This document shows, piece after piece, positions 1-8,563 of a stretch of 52,277 bases of DNA. Made by a program: the position numbers and the translations under genes. A model generated the notes under the pieces. The model worked only from the letters and a program-made list of their open reading frames with translations. It was not told the DNA's origin and made no database searches. This DNA comes from Deltaproteobacteria bacterium (GTDB lineage Bacteria; Myxococcota; JACRCW01): NCBI GenBank assembly GCA_016218805.1, contig JACRCW010000051.1, positions 1 through 52,277 of the forward strand. The letters run 5' to 3'. The stretch's first letter is position 1, and every line of letters begins with the position of its first letter.

Positions 1-86
1 CACAACGCGGCCAATCTCATTGCAATGATATTCCTCTGCTGCTCTGGTCTTGTTCTCCAATCAGTCCACAAGACCCCGGTTCCTGC

Positions 87-1244
87 ATGACATCTCACTA
101 CGGAGCCACGACGTGCCTCACCCAATTGTCAGGAGAACCGGAATGCGCGCTGTTTGGGCGGTGCCGCCGCGCCACGTATCTTGGCGCCGCAGGGTGCGTG
201 GGTGACGACGGCCGCCAGGATGCGTACCCACTCCGGTGCGTCTCATCACCCGGCTGCGAGCAGGAGGACCGCTGCCTGCGCGCGCCTGACAACCGCTGCG
301 TGCGGCGCGACGATGTCATCTCTCCGCCCGCAGCAAAACCGGAAGCGCCACCTGCACGGGTGCCAGCGGAACTCCCGCCCAGCTCCATGACCGCCACGCT
401 GGATGGCCGCCCGGTCCTGCTGACCCACGCGGTGGCGTGGACAACCGGCGGGCGCGCGCTCCAGGTCGTGCTGGCCGATCATGCGCTGGACTGCACCGAC
501 GTCACCGGCGAAGCGCGCCAGGACCGGCGGGCGGGCAGCACCATTGAGCTGCAGCTCGCCCCGCTGCTGCTGGAGCGACACCGGGCCGGCGTGCCCTCAC
601 AGTGGCGCCGTCCGGCGGCCGACACCTGGCGGGTGACCCGCGCCCGCTGGCCGGGCGGAGTGGGCGCGGACCTGAACGCCCCGGTCACCGTGGAGCAGGC
701 CCTCCAACGCGCCGGCGACGGCCGTCTGGTCCTGGACACGACGCTGCGATTCGCTCCGGGTGCCGGAAGCACACTCACGCTCGCCGGTACGATGTCCGTG
801 CGCGGCTGTGGTGACCGTCCGCAGCCCGGGCGCACACTGGAGCACGCGCCGCGCGTCACCCTGGATGGCGAGTCCATCCCAATCCGCGGCGCCACCTTCC
901 GGCGCAACCTGGACGGCCCGGGGAGCTGGCTGCTGACGCTGGGTGATGCGCCCGCGCGCTGCCGTGGCGACGAGAGCGACGTGCAGGTCCTGGTGCGCGC
1001 GTTTGCGCCCGGAGGGAAACCGGAGCGCCCGCGGTGGCTCGGGGTGGGCGTGGCGGGACGGAGACTGGGGACGGAGGTCCTGGCGCAGCGGCGCTTCCCC
1101 TCCCAGCTTCCTGCCAACCCCGCCCGCGGCGAAGACCAGACCGTGACACTGGAGGTCAACCTCCCGGCGGAAGACGACGACCGCGCGCCCCTGCACCTGG
1201 GAATTGCCGGCACCGTCCAAGCGGTGGACTGTGACGCCCGTTGA
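87..1244 (+). CDS. Hypothetical Cys-rich protein with an internally duplicated domain
   Basis: I do not recognise the family. The first 75 residues are Cys-rich and lead through a Pro/Ala linker into two similar halves of about 130 residues. The first half starts near residue 103 (TLDGRPVLLTHAVAW) and ends near 233. The second starts near residue 257 (TLDGESIPIRGATF) and runs to the C-terminus. Each half has one central Cys (136 and 292) and ends in a G/DC motif (RGCGD, VDCDA), so a tandem duplication is likely. No membrane segment is visible. The reading frame stays open upstream of the ATG to the window edge and encodes a hydrophobic stretch ending in Cys (LLLWSC), so the true start may lie before position 87 and could include a lipoprotein signal. 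Function unknown. Confidence 0.6.
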   Translation: MTSHYGATTCLTQLSGEPECALFGRCRRATYLGAAGCVGDDGRQDAYPLRCVSSPGCEQEDRCLRAPDNRCVRRDDVISPPAAKPEAPPARVPAELPPSSMTATLDGRPVLLTHAVAWTTGGRALQVVLADHALDCTDVTGEARQDRRAGSTIELQLAPLLLERHRAGVPSQWRRPAADTWRVTRARWPGGVGADLNAPVTVEQALQRAGDGRLVLDTTLRFAPGAGSTLTLAGTMSVRGCGDRPQPGRTLEHAPRVTLDGESIPIRGATFRRNLDGPGSWLLTLGDAPARCRGDESDVQVLVRAFAPGGKPERPRWLGVGVAGRRLGTEVLAQRRFPSQLPANPARGEDQTVTLEVNLPAEDDDRAPLHLGIAGTVQAVDCDAR

Positions 1245-1351
1245 GCGGCGGGTCAGGTCGTCAATGCGGACGTTGCGGTCTTTTCGGGCCGAAGCAGCGA
1301 TGTCCGCGTGATGGCGCACCACGCAGCCGTGTCGGCCGGACCGGACGCGTC

Positions 1352-1386
1352 TTGACGCACCAGAATGCCCGCATCATGATGCGTCC
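1352..1386 (+). promoter_or_regulatory. Predicted vapBC promoter with palindromic operator
   Basis: TTGACG at 1352-1357 is followed after 17 bases by CATGAT at 1375-1380. The perfect 12-base palindrome GCATCATGATGC (1371-1382) covers the -10 element. Ribbon-helix-helix antitoxins commonly autoregulate by binding such sites. The predicted start of transcription falls at about 1387, on the annotated ATG, so the mRNA may be leaderless or may use the second ATG at 1399. This is a sequence-based prediction only. Confidence 0.5.
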
Positions 1387-1650
1387 ATGCGAACCACCAT
1401 GACGATCGACGAGGATCTGCTGCGACGGCTCCGGGACCTTGCCCACCGCACGCATCGCAGCCTCAAAGACGTCACCAACGACGTGCTCCGGCGTGGTCTT
1501 TCATCGGCCAAGGGTGGCCCCACCACCCCATTCCGCGTTGAGCCGCTGAAGATCCACCTGCGCCCGGGCATGGATCCCGACCGGATGAACCAGCTCGCGG
1601 ACGAACTCGACACCGAGGTGCGCGCCACAAAACTACGGCGACACCGATGA
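1387..1650 (+). CDS. vapB: VapB-like ribbon-helix-helix antitoxin
   Basis: This small 87-residue protein has a ribbon-helix-helix N-terminus: a beta strand (RTTMTIDED) followed by helix-turn-helix-like segments (LLRRLRDLAHRT, SLKDVTNDVLRRGL). The remainder is a flexible region expected to wrap the toxin. The stop overlaps the start of the PIN-domain gene by 4 bases (ATGA at 1647-1650), the classic antitoxin-toxin arrangement. It probably represses its own promoter through the palindrome at 1371-1382. No Shine-Dalgarno sequence precedes the ATG at 1387. An in-frame ATG at 1399 is an alternative start that would keep almost all of the DNA-binding fold. Confidence 0.85.
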   Translation: MRTTMTIDEDLLRRLRDLAHRTHRSLKDVTNDVLRRGLSSAKGGPTTPFRVEPLKIHLRPGMDPDRMNQLADELDTEVRATKLRRHR

Positions 1651-2084
1651 TTCTCCCCGACATCAACCTGCTGCTCTACGCCTACGATTCCAGCGCGCCG
1701 GTACATCCCGCCGCGGCGCGCTGGTGGCAAGACTGCTTGTCCGGAAGCGAGCCGGTCGGGCTCGCCGCCGTCGTCGTTTTCGGGTTTGTCAGGCTGTCGA
1801 CCAACCCGCGCGTGTACTCCCCAGCAGCTTCCGTGCACGATGCCGCGGCGCGGGTCAGGAGTTGGCTCGCACGTCCCCAGGTGGAACTCCTGCAACCGGG
1901 GCCGCGTCACGTGGAAACAGCACTGAACTGGTTGGAGGCCGTGGGCGTGGGGGCCAACCTCACCACGGACGCCCAGATCGCCGCCACGGCCATGGAGTAC
2001 GACGCCACCGTCCACACCACCGACGCGGACTTTGCGCGGTTCCCCGGCCTCCGCTGGGTGAACCCGCTCCTGCCGCGACGGTGA
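1647..2084 (+). CDS. vapC: VapC-family PIN-domain toxin ribonuclease
   Basis: A PIN-domain protein of 145 residues, a normal length for VapC toxins, which are Mg-dependent ribonucleases that cleave tRNA or other RNA and are neutralised by VapB. The first conserved acid is D5 in 'MILPDINLLLYA'. Further candidate metal ligands are D108 (TTDAQIAA) and D126/D128 (TTDADF). The segment FVRLSTNPRVY is typical of the subfamily in which the usual Glu of the second motif is absent. It overlaps vapB by ATGA, so toxin translation is coupled to antitoxin translation. The catalytic core looks intact. Confidence 0.88.
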   Translation: MILPDINLLLYAYDSSAPVHPAAARWWQDCLSGSEPVGLAAVVVFGFVRLSTNPRVYSPAASVHDAAARVRSWLARPQVELLQPGPRHVETALNWLEAVGVGANLTTDAQIAATAMEYDATVHTTDADFARFPGLRWVNPLLPRR

Positions 2085-2292
2085 CCCGGGACCCGCCTGA
2101 CCGGTCCCCTGACCGACCGACGACGGAGTTCGCCGGGCTTTGAACGCGCGGATCTCATCCGCAAAGGAATGCTCAAGCTTCCCGTGCCGCCACCCCGTCC
2201 CGGGTGACGCTGCGTCACTTTTTCGCGCCGCCGTGTCCCTGATCCGCCCGCAGTGGCGACGTCACATGCACCCCGACCCCGCCCCAGCTATT

Positions 2293-2330
2293 TTGATATT
2301 GAAAGTCATTTTCAACATGGCTAGGATGCC
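2293..2330 (+). promoter_or_regulatory. Fur box and sigma-70-like promoter of feoAB
   Basis: A 7-1-7 inverted repeat, TGAAAGTCATTTTCA, lies at 2300-2314 inside an AT-rich patch that stands out from the GC-rich background. A promoter fits over it: TTGAAA at 2299-2304, 17 bases, then TAGGAT at 2322-2327. The box therefore overlaps the -35 element, where Fe-Fur would block RNA polymerase. The position directly upstream of feoA agrees with iron repression. Confidence 0.8.
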
Positions 2331-2346
2331 TCCACGGAGCGGTGCC

Positions 2347-2646
2347 ATGGACCTGGGCGAAGCGGTGCGCGGTCGAGTGCTGGTGGTGGAGAAGGTGGGC
2401 GGGGAGCGCGGCTTCCGGCGCCGGCTCATGGAACTGGGGTTGGTGCCGGGCACACGCGTGGAGGTGGTGAGCGTGGCGCCGCTGGGTGACCCGCTGGAGC
2501 TGCTGGTGCGCGGCTGCAGCCTGTCCATCCGCCGCCGTGAAGCGGAGCGGGTGCGCGTGACCGCCAAGGGCGCCACCGCACCGCAGGCGACCACGGTCAC
2601 CCCGGTCCCCGACGACACGCTGGAGCCGGCCGGCTCGGGTTGCTGA
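2347..2646 (+). CDS. feoA: Ferrous iron transport protein A
   Basis: FeoA is a small SH3-like cytoplasmic protein needed for ferrous iron uptake through FeoB. The family signature 'GFRRRLMELGLVPGTRVEVV' is present, followed by 'APLGDPLELLVRGCSLSIRRREAERV', split here by the usual loop. The frame is open further upstream to 2140, but the start at 2347 (MDLGEAV) matches the family N-terminus and lies downstream of the predicted Fur-controlled promoter. The product is 99 residues, slightly longer than the usual 75-85 because of a Thr/Pro-rich C-terminal tail ending in Cys. feoB begins 4 bases after the stop, so the two genes form one operon. Confidence 0.92.
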   Translation: MDLGEAVRGRVLVVEKVGGERGFRRRLMELGLVPGTRVEVVSVAPLGDPLELLVRGCSLSIRRREAERVRVTAKGATAPQATTVTPVPDDTLEPAGSGC

Positions 2647-2650
2647 GGGC

Positions 2651-4783
2651 ATGGATGCTTCCGCCCAGCTGGAGCCCGCCGGCGCGCTGCACCCGTCGGT
2701 GCGCCCGCTCGTGGTGGTCGTTGGCAACCCCAACGTGGGGAAGACCAGCCTGTTCAACCTGCTCACCGGCCAGAACGCGCGCGTGGGCAACTATCCCGGC
2801 ATCACGGTGGAGCGGCGCTCCGGGACGGTGCGGCTGGCGGGCCCACCCGGCGCGGCGGACCTGGAAGCGGAGCTCGTTGACATCCCGGGCACCTATTCGC
2901 TGAGTGCGCGCTCTGCGGAGGAACAGCTCGCCATTGACGCCATCCTGGGACTCAACGGGAACCCGCCGCCCGCCCTGGTGGTGCTGGTGCTGGACGCGGG
3001 GCAGTTGGCGCGCAACCTCTACCTGGCGGTGCAGCTCGCGGAGCTGCGCGTCCCGTTTCTCATTGCGCTCAACATGATTGATGAGACGCGGGCCAATCCG
3101 CCGGATCCGGTGGCGCTGGCGGCCACGCTGGGCGTGCCGTGCGTGGCCACCAGCGCGCGCACCGGCACGGGCATGCTGGAGTTGCGCCATGCGGTGTTTG
3201 CAGCGCTGGCGCACCCGCCGCACCCGCGCGTGACCGTGCCCTATCCCGCGGCGCTCCGCCAGGACGTGGACCGCGTGGCCGCCGCCCTGCCGGATGCGTG
3301 GCGCGCGCCGGGCCGGGAGCATGCGCTGGCTCTGTGGGCCCTCACCAGCCTGGATGACGGGGACGAATTGCGTGGCATTGATCCCGCGCTGCGGGAGCGC
3401 GTGCGGCAGGTGCGTGCGGCTGCCGCGGAACGGGATATCGACGAGGAGACGGTGGCCGCGCGTTACTCGTTCATAGACGCCGCGGTGCCGGCGCTGTACC
3501 GCTCCGTGGACACGCACCCGCGCAAGCACCCGCTCTCCGAGCGCGTGGACCGCGTGCTGTTGCATCCGGTGGCGGGATTCCTGGTGTTCATCACCGTGAT
3601 GCTGGGCGTGTTCCACGCGCTGTTTGCAGGGGCGGACCCGGCCATTGCGCTCATTGAGCGCGCGTTTGGGGGGATGGCGGACCTGGCGCGCGCGTACCTG
3701 CCGGACGGGTGGCTGCGGGATGCGCTGACGGAGGGCGTGATCAGCGGGGTGGGAAATGTCGTCGTATTCCTGCCGCAGATCCTGCTGCTGTTCCTGTTCA
3801 TCGGGTTGCTGGAGGACTCGGGCTACATGGCGCGCGTTGCCTTCCTGATGGACCGCGTGATGAACGTGCTGGGACTCCACGGGCGGTCCTTTGTGCCCAT
3901 GCTCTCCGGGTTTGCGTGCGCGGTGCCGGCCATCCTGGCCACGCGCACCATGGAGCGGCAGCGGGACCGGCTGCTCACCATGATGGTGGTGCCGCTGATG
4001 ACGTGTTCCGCGCGGCTGCCGGTGTACACGCTGGTCATTGGTGCGCTGCTTCCGCCGGAGGCGGCCACCGCCACCATGGTGGGCATGTACGTGCTGTCCA
4101 TTGTCATGACGCTGCTGGCGGCGGCGGTGCTGGGCCGCACGGTGATCCGCGGAAGACGCATGCCGCTGATCCTGGAGCTGCCGCCCTACCGCTTGCCCAG
4201 CCTCCCGTCGGTGCTGCACATGATGCGCGAACGCGCCATGGGTTTCCTGCGCGAGGCAGGCACGGTGATCCTCGCCTGCACGCTGGTGCTGTGGGCGCTG
4301 CTGAGCGTGCCCGCGCCGGGTGCGCCGCTGATCACCGGGGACGGTCCGGCGGAACACGCGCTGCGGTTGGAGCACAGCGTCGCTGGGACCATTGGCCGCA
4401 CACTGGAGCCCGCGCTGGAACCGCTGGGATTTGACTGGCGCATTGGCGTGGCGCTGTTTGGCGCCTTTGCCGCGCGGGAGGTGTTTGTCTCCACCATGGC
4501 GCTGGTGTTTGGCGTGGGTGATGTGGATGAAGAAGCCCTGCCGCTGCGCGAACGCATCCGCGCCGAGGTCCGCCCCGACGGGTCACGCGCGTACCGGCCG
4601 CTCACCGGATTGTCCCTGCTGGTGTTCTTTGCGCTCGCCTGCCAGTGCATGAGCACGCTGGCGGTGGTGCGGCGGGAGACGCGCACCTGGCGGTGGCCCG
4701 CGTTCCTCTTTGGTTACATGACGGCGCTGGCGTGGCTGTGCAGCTTTGCCGTCTGGCAAGTGGGCACGCGCCTGGGGTTCTGA
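2651..4783 (+). CDS. feoB: Ferrous iron transporter B (GTPase-coupled permease)
   Basis: FeoB is the inner-membrane ferrous iron importer with a cytoplasmic N-terminal G domain. All G motifs are present: G1 GNPNVGKT (25-32), G2 Thr52 in GITVE, G3 DIPGTYSL (77-84), G4 NMID (141-144) and G5 SARTG (168-172). After the helical GDI-like region, the C-terminal half is a polytopic membrane domain with the Gate motifs 'SGFACAVPAILATRTMERQ' and 'PLMTCSARLPVYTLVIGALLP', and near the end 'FGAFAAREVFVSTMALVFG'. The length of 710 residues is within the family range. Start at 2651, only 4 bases after feoA. Regulation is expected to be by Fur through 2300-2314. Confidence 0.95.
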   Translation: MDASAQLEPAGALHPSVRPLVVVVGNPNVGKTSLFNLLTGQNARVGNYPGITVERRSGTVRLAGPPGAADLEAELVDIPGTYSLSARSAEEQLAIDAILGLNGNPPPALVVLVLDAGQLARNLYLAVQLAELRVPFLIALNMIDETRANPPDPVALAATLGVPCVATSARTGTGMLELRHAVFAALAHPPHPRVTVPYPAALRQDVDRVAAALPDAWRAPGREHALALWALTSLDDGDELRGIDPALRERVRQVRAAAAERDIDEETVAARYSFIDAAVPALYRSVDTHPRKHPLSERVDRVLLHPVAGFLVFITVMLGVFHALFAGADPAIALIERAFGGMADLARAYLPDGWLRDALTEGVISGVGNVVVFLPQILLLFLFIGLLEDSGYMARVAFLMDRVMNVLGLHGRSFVPMLSGFACAVPAILATRTMERQRDRLLTMMVVPLMTCSARLPVYTLVIGALLPPEAATATMVGMYVLSIVMTLLAAAVLGRTVIRGRRMPLILELPPYRLPSLPSVLHMMRERAMGFLREAGTVILACTLVLWALLSVPAPGAPLITGDGPAEHALRLEHSVAGTIGRTLEPALEPLGFDWRIGVALFGAFAAREVFVSTMALVFGVGDVDEEALPLRERIRAEVRPDGSRAYRPLTGLSLLVFFALACQCMSTLAVVRRETRTWRWPAFLFGYMTALAWLCSFAVWQVGTRLGF

Positions 4784-4838
4784 TTGTCACGGTTGAGCCC
4801 GTGCCGCGTCCGGGCAACCACGCTAGGAACCGGTGGCC

Positions 4839-5735
4839 ATGGTTGCTGCCATCGCTGTTGCCAAGCTGGCCAAATCCTACGGAGCCGTCCAGGCGCTCCG
4901 CAGCGTGGACCTGACCGTTGAGCCGGGCGAAATCTTCGGCTTTCTGGGCCCCAACGGCTCCGGCAAGACCACCGCCATCCGCTGCATGCTGGACCTCATC
5001 CGCCCCTCCAGCGGCACCGTCCGGATCTTTGGCCTGGACCCGCGCGGGCACAGCCGCCAGTGCCGCGAACGGGTGGGTTACCTGCCGGGGGAACTGCACC
5101 TGGACGACAACGAGACGGCGGAGAACGCATTGCGGCTGTTCCAGGCGCTGCGCGGCAGGAAGACGGACTGGACGCGCGTCACGTCCATGGCCGAGCGCCT
5201 GAAGTTGGACCTGTGGCGTCCCATCAAGACGCACTCCCGAGGCAACAAGCAGAAGGTGGGGGTCATCCAGGCGCTGATGCACCAGACGGACCTGCTCCTG
5301 CTGGACGAGCCCACCAGCGGCCTTGATCCGCTGATGCAGCACGCGGTGCTGGATCTGATTCGGGATGCGCGTACGCGTGGCGCCACGGTGTTCTTCTCGT
5401 CACACGTGCTCAGCGAGGTGGAAGCCATCAGTGACCGCGTGGCCATCATCCGGCGCGGTGAGATCGTCGAGGTCACGCGGACGGAGTCATTGCTGGCGCG
5501 TGCTGCGCGCCGCGTGACCGTCCGCTTCCGGGAAGCCGTTGACCTGGCGCGCCTGCCGGACCTCACGTGCGTGAAGCAGCGGTCCCAGCCGTCTCCGACC
5601 GAGTGGCTGCTTGAGACGCGTGGAGAACTTGACGTCCTCATCCGTACGCTCGCCACGCTGCCGATAGCCGACATGGACACGGAACGGCCGTCCCTGGAGG
5701 AGATCTTCCGCGGTTATTACGAGGACGCGCCATGA
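4839..5735 (+). CDS. ABC transporter ATP-binding protein (ABC-2 type)
   Basis: ATPase subunit of an exporter-type ABC system. Counted from this start it has Walker A GPNGSGKT (about 37-44), a divergent signature loop SRGNKQK in place of LSGGQ (about 133-139), Walker B LLLLDEP (about 152-158) and the switch His in SSHVL. The divergent signature is common in this CcmA/antibiotic-transport-like group. The ATG at 4839 was chosen over a GTG at 4833 because AGGAA at 4825-4829 is better spaced from it. The stop overlaps the next gene's start by ATGA, so the partner is the permease at 5732. Substrate cannot be inferred. Confidence 0.9.
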   Translation: MVAAIAVAKLAKSYGAVQALRSVDLTVEPGEIFGFLGPNGSGKTTAIRCMLDLIRPSSGTVRIFGLDPRGHSRQCRERVGYLPGELHLDDNETAENALRLFQALRGRKTDWTRVTSMAERLKLDLWRPIKTHSRGNKQKVGVIQALMHQTDLLLLDEPTSGLDPLMQHAVLDLIRDARTRGATVFFSSHVLSEVEAISDRVAIIRRGEIVEVTRTESLLARAARRVTVRFREAVDLARLPDLTCVKQRSQPSPTEWLLETRGELDVLIRTLATLPIADMDTERPSLEEIFRGYYEDAP

Positions 5736-6562
5736 GGACCCTGTTCTTCCACCAGGCACGCCGGCTCACGTGGCACGTGGCGGGCTGGGGTGGCGTGGTG
5801 ATGTTGGTGAGCGTTCTTGTCGCCACCACGTATCCCATGGTGGTCAAACAGGCCGCCCAGCTGATGCAGCTGATCCGGGGGCTGCCGCCGCAGTTGACCG
5901 CGTTCATCGGTGACCCGTCGCAGTTCACCGATCCACATGGGTACCTGGCGCTGCGATTGCACTCGTTTCTGCCGTTTGCGATGGGATTGTATGCAATTGT
6001 TGCCGGCAGCGCGCTGGTGGCGGCCGACGAGGAGAAGGGCTTCCTGGACCTGCTGCTTGCCTACCCGGTTCCGCGGCTGGCGCTGTTCTTTGCGCGTGTT
6101 GCCGCGCTGCTGATTGCCATGAGCGCGATTGCACTGCTGGGTTGGGTGGGCCTGCTGATGGCGCTGCCAGCCAGTGGCATGGAGGTCGAGCCGCTGGCGC
6201 TGCTTGCGCCGTTCGTTTCGCTGGTGGGCGTGATGGCGTGTCTGTCGGCGCTGGCGCTGTTGTTGACCAACCTCCTCCCGTCGCGGCGCGCGTCAGCGTC
6301 GCTGGCCGGTGCGGTCCTTGTTGCCAGCTTCTTCCTCAGCGCCCTGTCCCGGCTGGATGAGCGCCTGCTGCCGTTTGCACGGGCGCTGCCGCTGCACCAC
6401 TTTGACAGCAACGCGCAGGGCGCAGGGCTCAATCTGACCAACGTGGCGCTGCTGTGGGGGAGCACGGCCATCATGCTTGCGCTGGCCGCGTGGCGGTTTC
6501 AGACGCGGGACATCCGCGTGGCGGGCGAGGGCGTGCTCCTGCGGCGTCGGAAGACGAGCTGA
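5732..6562 (+). CDS. ABC-2 type transporter permease
   Basis: Integral membrane partner of the preceding ATPase. The 276-residue protein has about six hydrophobic helices: one near residue 20, one at roughly 80-97 (ALRLHSFLPFAMGLYAIVAG), and a set between about 120 and 250. Between them is the typical cytoplasmic loop 'ADEEKGFLDLLLAYPVPR', seen in ABC-2 permeases of the NatB/GldF type. The final helix (WGSTAIMLALAAWRF) is followed by a basic tail. It begins inside the stop codon of the ATPase gene (ATGA), which indicates coupled translation and a fixed stoichiometry. Cargo unknown; a drug, lipid or sodium exporter are all possible. Confidence 0.85.
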   Translation: MRTLFFHQARRLTWHVAGWGGVVMLVSVLVATTYPMVVKQAAQLMQLIRGLPPQLTAFIGDPSQFTDPHGYLALRLHSFLPFAMGLYAIVAGSALVAADEEKGFLDLLLAYPVPRLALFFARVAALLIAMSAIALLGWVGLLMALPASGMEVEPLALLAPFVSLVGVMACLSALALLLTNLLPSRRASASLAGAVLVASFFLSALSRLDERLLPFARALPLHHFDSNAQGAGLNLTNVALLWGSTAIMLALAAWRFQTRDIRVAGEGVLLRRRKTS

Positions 6563-6604
6563 CCGGAACGCAGCCGCACCTGCGCGTCGTCCGGACCATG
6601 GCGC

Positions 6605-7198
6605 TCAATCCCTGCGCCCCAAGGACTCTTCCAGGCCCTCCGCGGCGTCGAGGTTGTCCATCAGCTTGGCCATCGCCTTCTTGTAGGCTTCACGCAAGGC
6701 CGCTTCACCGTCCGTCTGACCCAGCACACTGGCGCGCTCTACGCACTTGCGCCCCGACGTTTTCCATCCCTGTTCTCCGGTCCGGCCTGCCACCGTTGCG
6801 CTGAGTTCAACGCAAGCCGTCCAGGTGGTGACCACCTGACTGATCGCGGCGGAGAATTCCCGCACGTGCACGGACAGGCGGATGTCGCCGTCATCATCCA
6901 CGGCGACTCCTGCCGCCTCCAGGTGACGCCGCAGGGCATCTTCCACGCCCGCCACCACGTCCTTGCTATGGTCCTTGTCCTTGCGCTTGTCCTTCACGCT
7001 GACCTTCACCTTGTGGCCCTGCAGCGCCTTCAAAGGCAGCGTTTCCACATCACGGTCGGAAAGAACCGCGTCCTTGCGCGAAAACACGCCGCTCGGCCCG
7101 ATGTAGAAGCAGGCAGATATCCCCAGGCACCAGGCAAGCCCCGTCATTCCTCCGATTCGGACCAACCGGTGCATCCTTCCAGATGCGGCACCCAGCAT
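6605..7198 (-). CDS. Putative lipoprotein, function unknown
   Basis: The product has an N-terminal signal of the lipoprotein type with a lipobox-like LGISAC (Cys30), so it is probably anchored in an envelope membrane. After a Lys-rich patch (KVSVKDKRKDKDHSKDV) come segments such as 'VEDALRRHLEAAGVAVDDD' and 'IRLSVHVREFS'. These resemble the fold of YajG-like and other outer-membrane lipoproteins that compute an additive subunit, but the match is too weak to name. The start at 7198 was chosen because GGAGGG lies about 5 bases upstream on this strand. An ATG at 7174 is an alternative. The gene is convergent with the ABC permease. Confidence 0.65.
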   Translation of the reverse strand: MLGAASGRMHRLVRIGGMTGLAWCLGISACFYIGPSGVFSRKDAVLSDRDVETLPLKALQGHKVKVSVKDKRKDKDHSKDVVAGVEDALRRHLEAAGVAVDDDGDIRLSVHVREFSAAISQVVTTWTACVELSATVAGRTGEQGWKTSGRKCVERASVLGQTDGEAALREAYKKAMAKLMDNLDAAEGLEESLGRRD

Positions 7199-7455
7199 TG
7201 CACCCTCCCGTTGTAGTTGCGTGACGCTGCGGACATTGCCCCGGTTTCGTTCGGCTGTCGAGAAAGTGCGTCAACGTTTGGGCGCGAGCTCCGCCGGCCA
7301 GCATCGCGGTGGCAGTGGTGTGTTCAGTGTGGGGCCGGCGGTGGAGTCGAGCCGGCGTTGTCCGCCAACAGCGCCCCGCAGAGCGGTGGCGCATCGCTTG
7401 CTTGGCGGGGGCCCCTGCTCAAGGGCGACGCCGCCCACCTCAGGAGGACCCGGTC

Positions 7456-8220
7456 ATGAAGGCGTGGAAGACGTTGCATTCATCGGTAGTCTTGGCATTC
7501 CCGGCGTTGCTGGCGTGCGGCGCGGCCGCGGACCGGGAGCGCCCATTGGAGGACTTCAGCCGCGGCACGCTGGTCTACCATCTGCGGGGGGAGGGCGCCG
7601 CGGCACGGGTCCACGTCGGGATCAATGATCTGGGTGACTCGCCCACGCTGGGATGCCTCCGCCTCAGGAACGCCGCCGCCAACATCAACGGCCAGCCCAT
7701 GGAAGTGATCTGGCCCGGTGGTGAAATGACGTTCAACGAGGAGTTTGGTGCGGATTCCTCCCGCTGTTACCCGCCGGAGTTTGCTGCGGACATGGTTGGC
7801 CTTGATGCGGCGCAGCCAGCGCTTGTCCAGGTCACCGACGGGAGCACGACCTTTGAGATGCGTGTGCCGGGAGGGTTGGCAGCTGCCGGCCTGCGGGCGG
7901 TGAATCCAACCGGGCAACCAGGCGCAGCGTTGGAGTTGGAGCTGGTGCCCGCCAGTGACCGGCTTGACTCCCGCGAAACCGTCCACGTTTGGTGGAGCGC
8001 CGAGCAGGGTGAACCGCGCGAACAGGTCGTGACCCGCGCGGATGGTAACCGCATCTTTGTGCGAATGACGGCGGACGCGGCCACCGGCCCCGGGGAGATC
8101 TCTGTGTGGGGTGATTCGCACCCGCTGGCCGCTTTGATGGCGGTGGAAACCTGTGCGGGGTTTGCCCAATGCGACGCGGTCCGCGTGGCCGCCCGGGTGG
8201 GCCTGGTCCGTTTGGATTGA
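7456..8220 (+). CDS. Putative secreted lipoprotein, hypothetical
   Basis: The protein has 254 residues with a lipoprotein signal peptide ending in LLAC (Cys21). The ATG at 7456 is preceded by a good ribosome binding site, AGGAGG at 7442-7447, with 8 bases of spacing. The frame is open further upstream, but that part has no signal or start features. The mature part appears to be beta-rich (VRVAARVGLVRL at the end) with Cys residues near 'LGCLRLRN', 'SSRCYPPEF' and 'ETCAGFAQCDAV'. I recognise no family. The 121-base palindrome about 90 bases downstream may act as its transcription terminator. Confidence 0.65.
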   Translation: MKAWKTLHSSVVLAFPALLACGAAADRERPLEDFSRGTLVYHLRGEGAAARVHVGINDLGDSPTLGCLRLRNAAANINGQPMEVIWPGGEMTFNEEFGADSSRCYPPEFAADMVGLDAAQPALVQVTDGSTTFEMRVPGGLAAAGLRAVNPTGQPGAALELELVPASDRLDSRETVHVWWSAEQGEPREQVVTRADGNRIFVRMTADAATGPGEISVWGDSHPLAALMAVETCAGFAQCDAVRVAARVGLVRLD

Positions 8221-8302
8221 GGGCGTGCGACGGTCCTGGGAGTTTCGCCCGGTCAGGCACGGACGGCGCGGACTGTTGTGACGCCGGCGTCTGCTATGGG
8301 CT

Positions 8303-8433
8303 GAGGCGGATCCAAGTCTGAGCCGGCATCTGTTCTGCGAATGCCACATCCGAACTGCATGAACGCGAGGCGTTCATGCAGTTCGGACGTGACATCCGTG
8401 GAACAGATGCCGGCTCAGACTTGGATCCACCTC
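8303..8433. repeat. Long near-perfect inverted repeat (hairpin / MITE-like element)
   Basis: The element is centred at 8368 with a 3-base GAG loop. The two arms (8308-8366 and 8370-8428) match at all but five positions and are bounded by GGATCC on each side. A further GAGG/CCTC pairing at 8303-8306 and 8430-8433 follows one mismatch. This fills most of the 343-base gap between two plus-strand genes, where no ORF is credible. It could be a strong terminator, a MITE or a REP-type element. The outer ends resemble a motif at 33047-33055. Confidence 0.85.
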
Positions 8434-8563
8434 GCCCTGGAGGGACAGCCGTTTCCGTGATGCGTGCGTGACGACGCTGCCTTGCAGCACCACGGCCCGC
8501 TCAGGATGGGATCCGCCTTGGGGACACTCGCGGTGCGGCGGAACATGGGGCATCCTCCCGCCC

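Noticed and set aside
2597..4375. Long minus-strand ORF (592 codons) across feoB
   Set aside because: It is antisense to feoB, whose G motifs and membrane domain are unambiguous; the antisense product is Arg/His/Gln-rich as expected for GC-rich shadow frames.
4784..4838. Terminator after feoB
   Set aside because: The possible CACGG/CCGTG pairing is short, without a T-run, and too weak to list.
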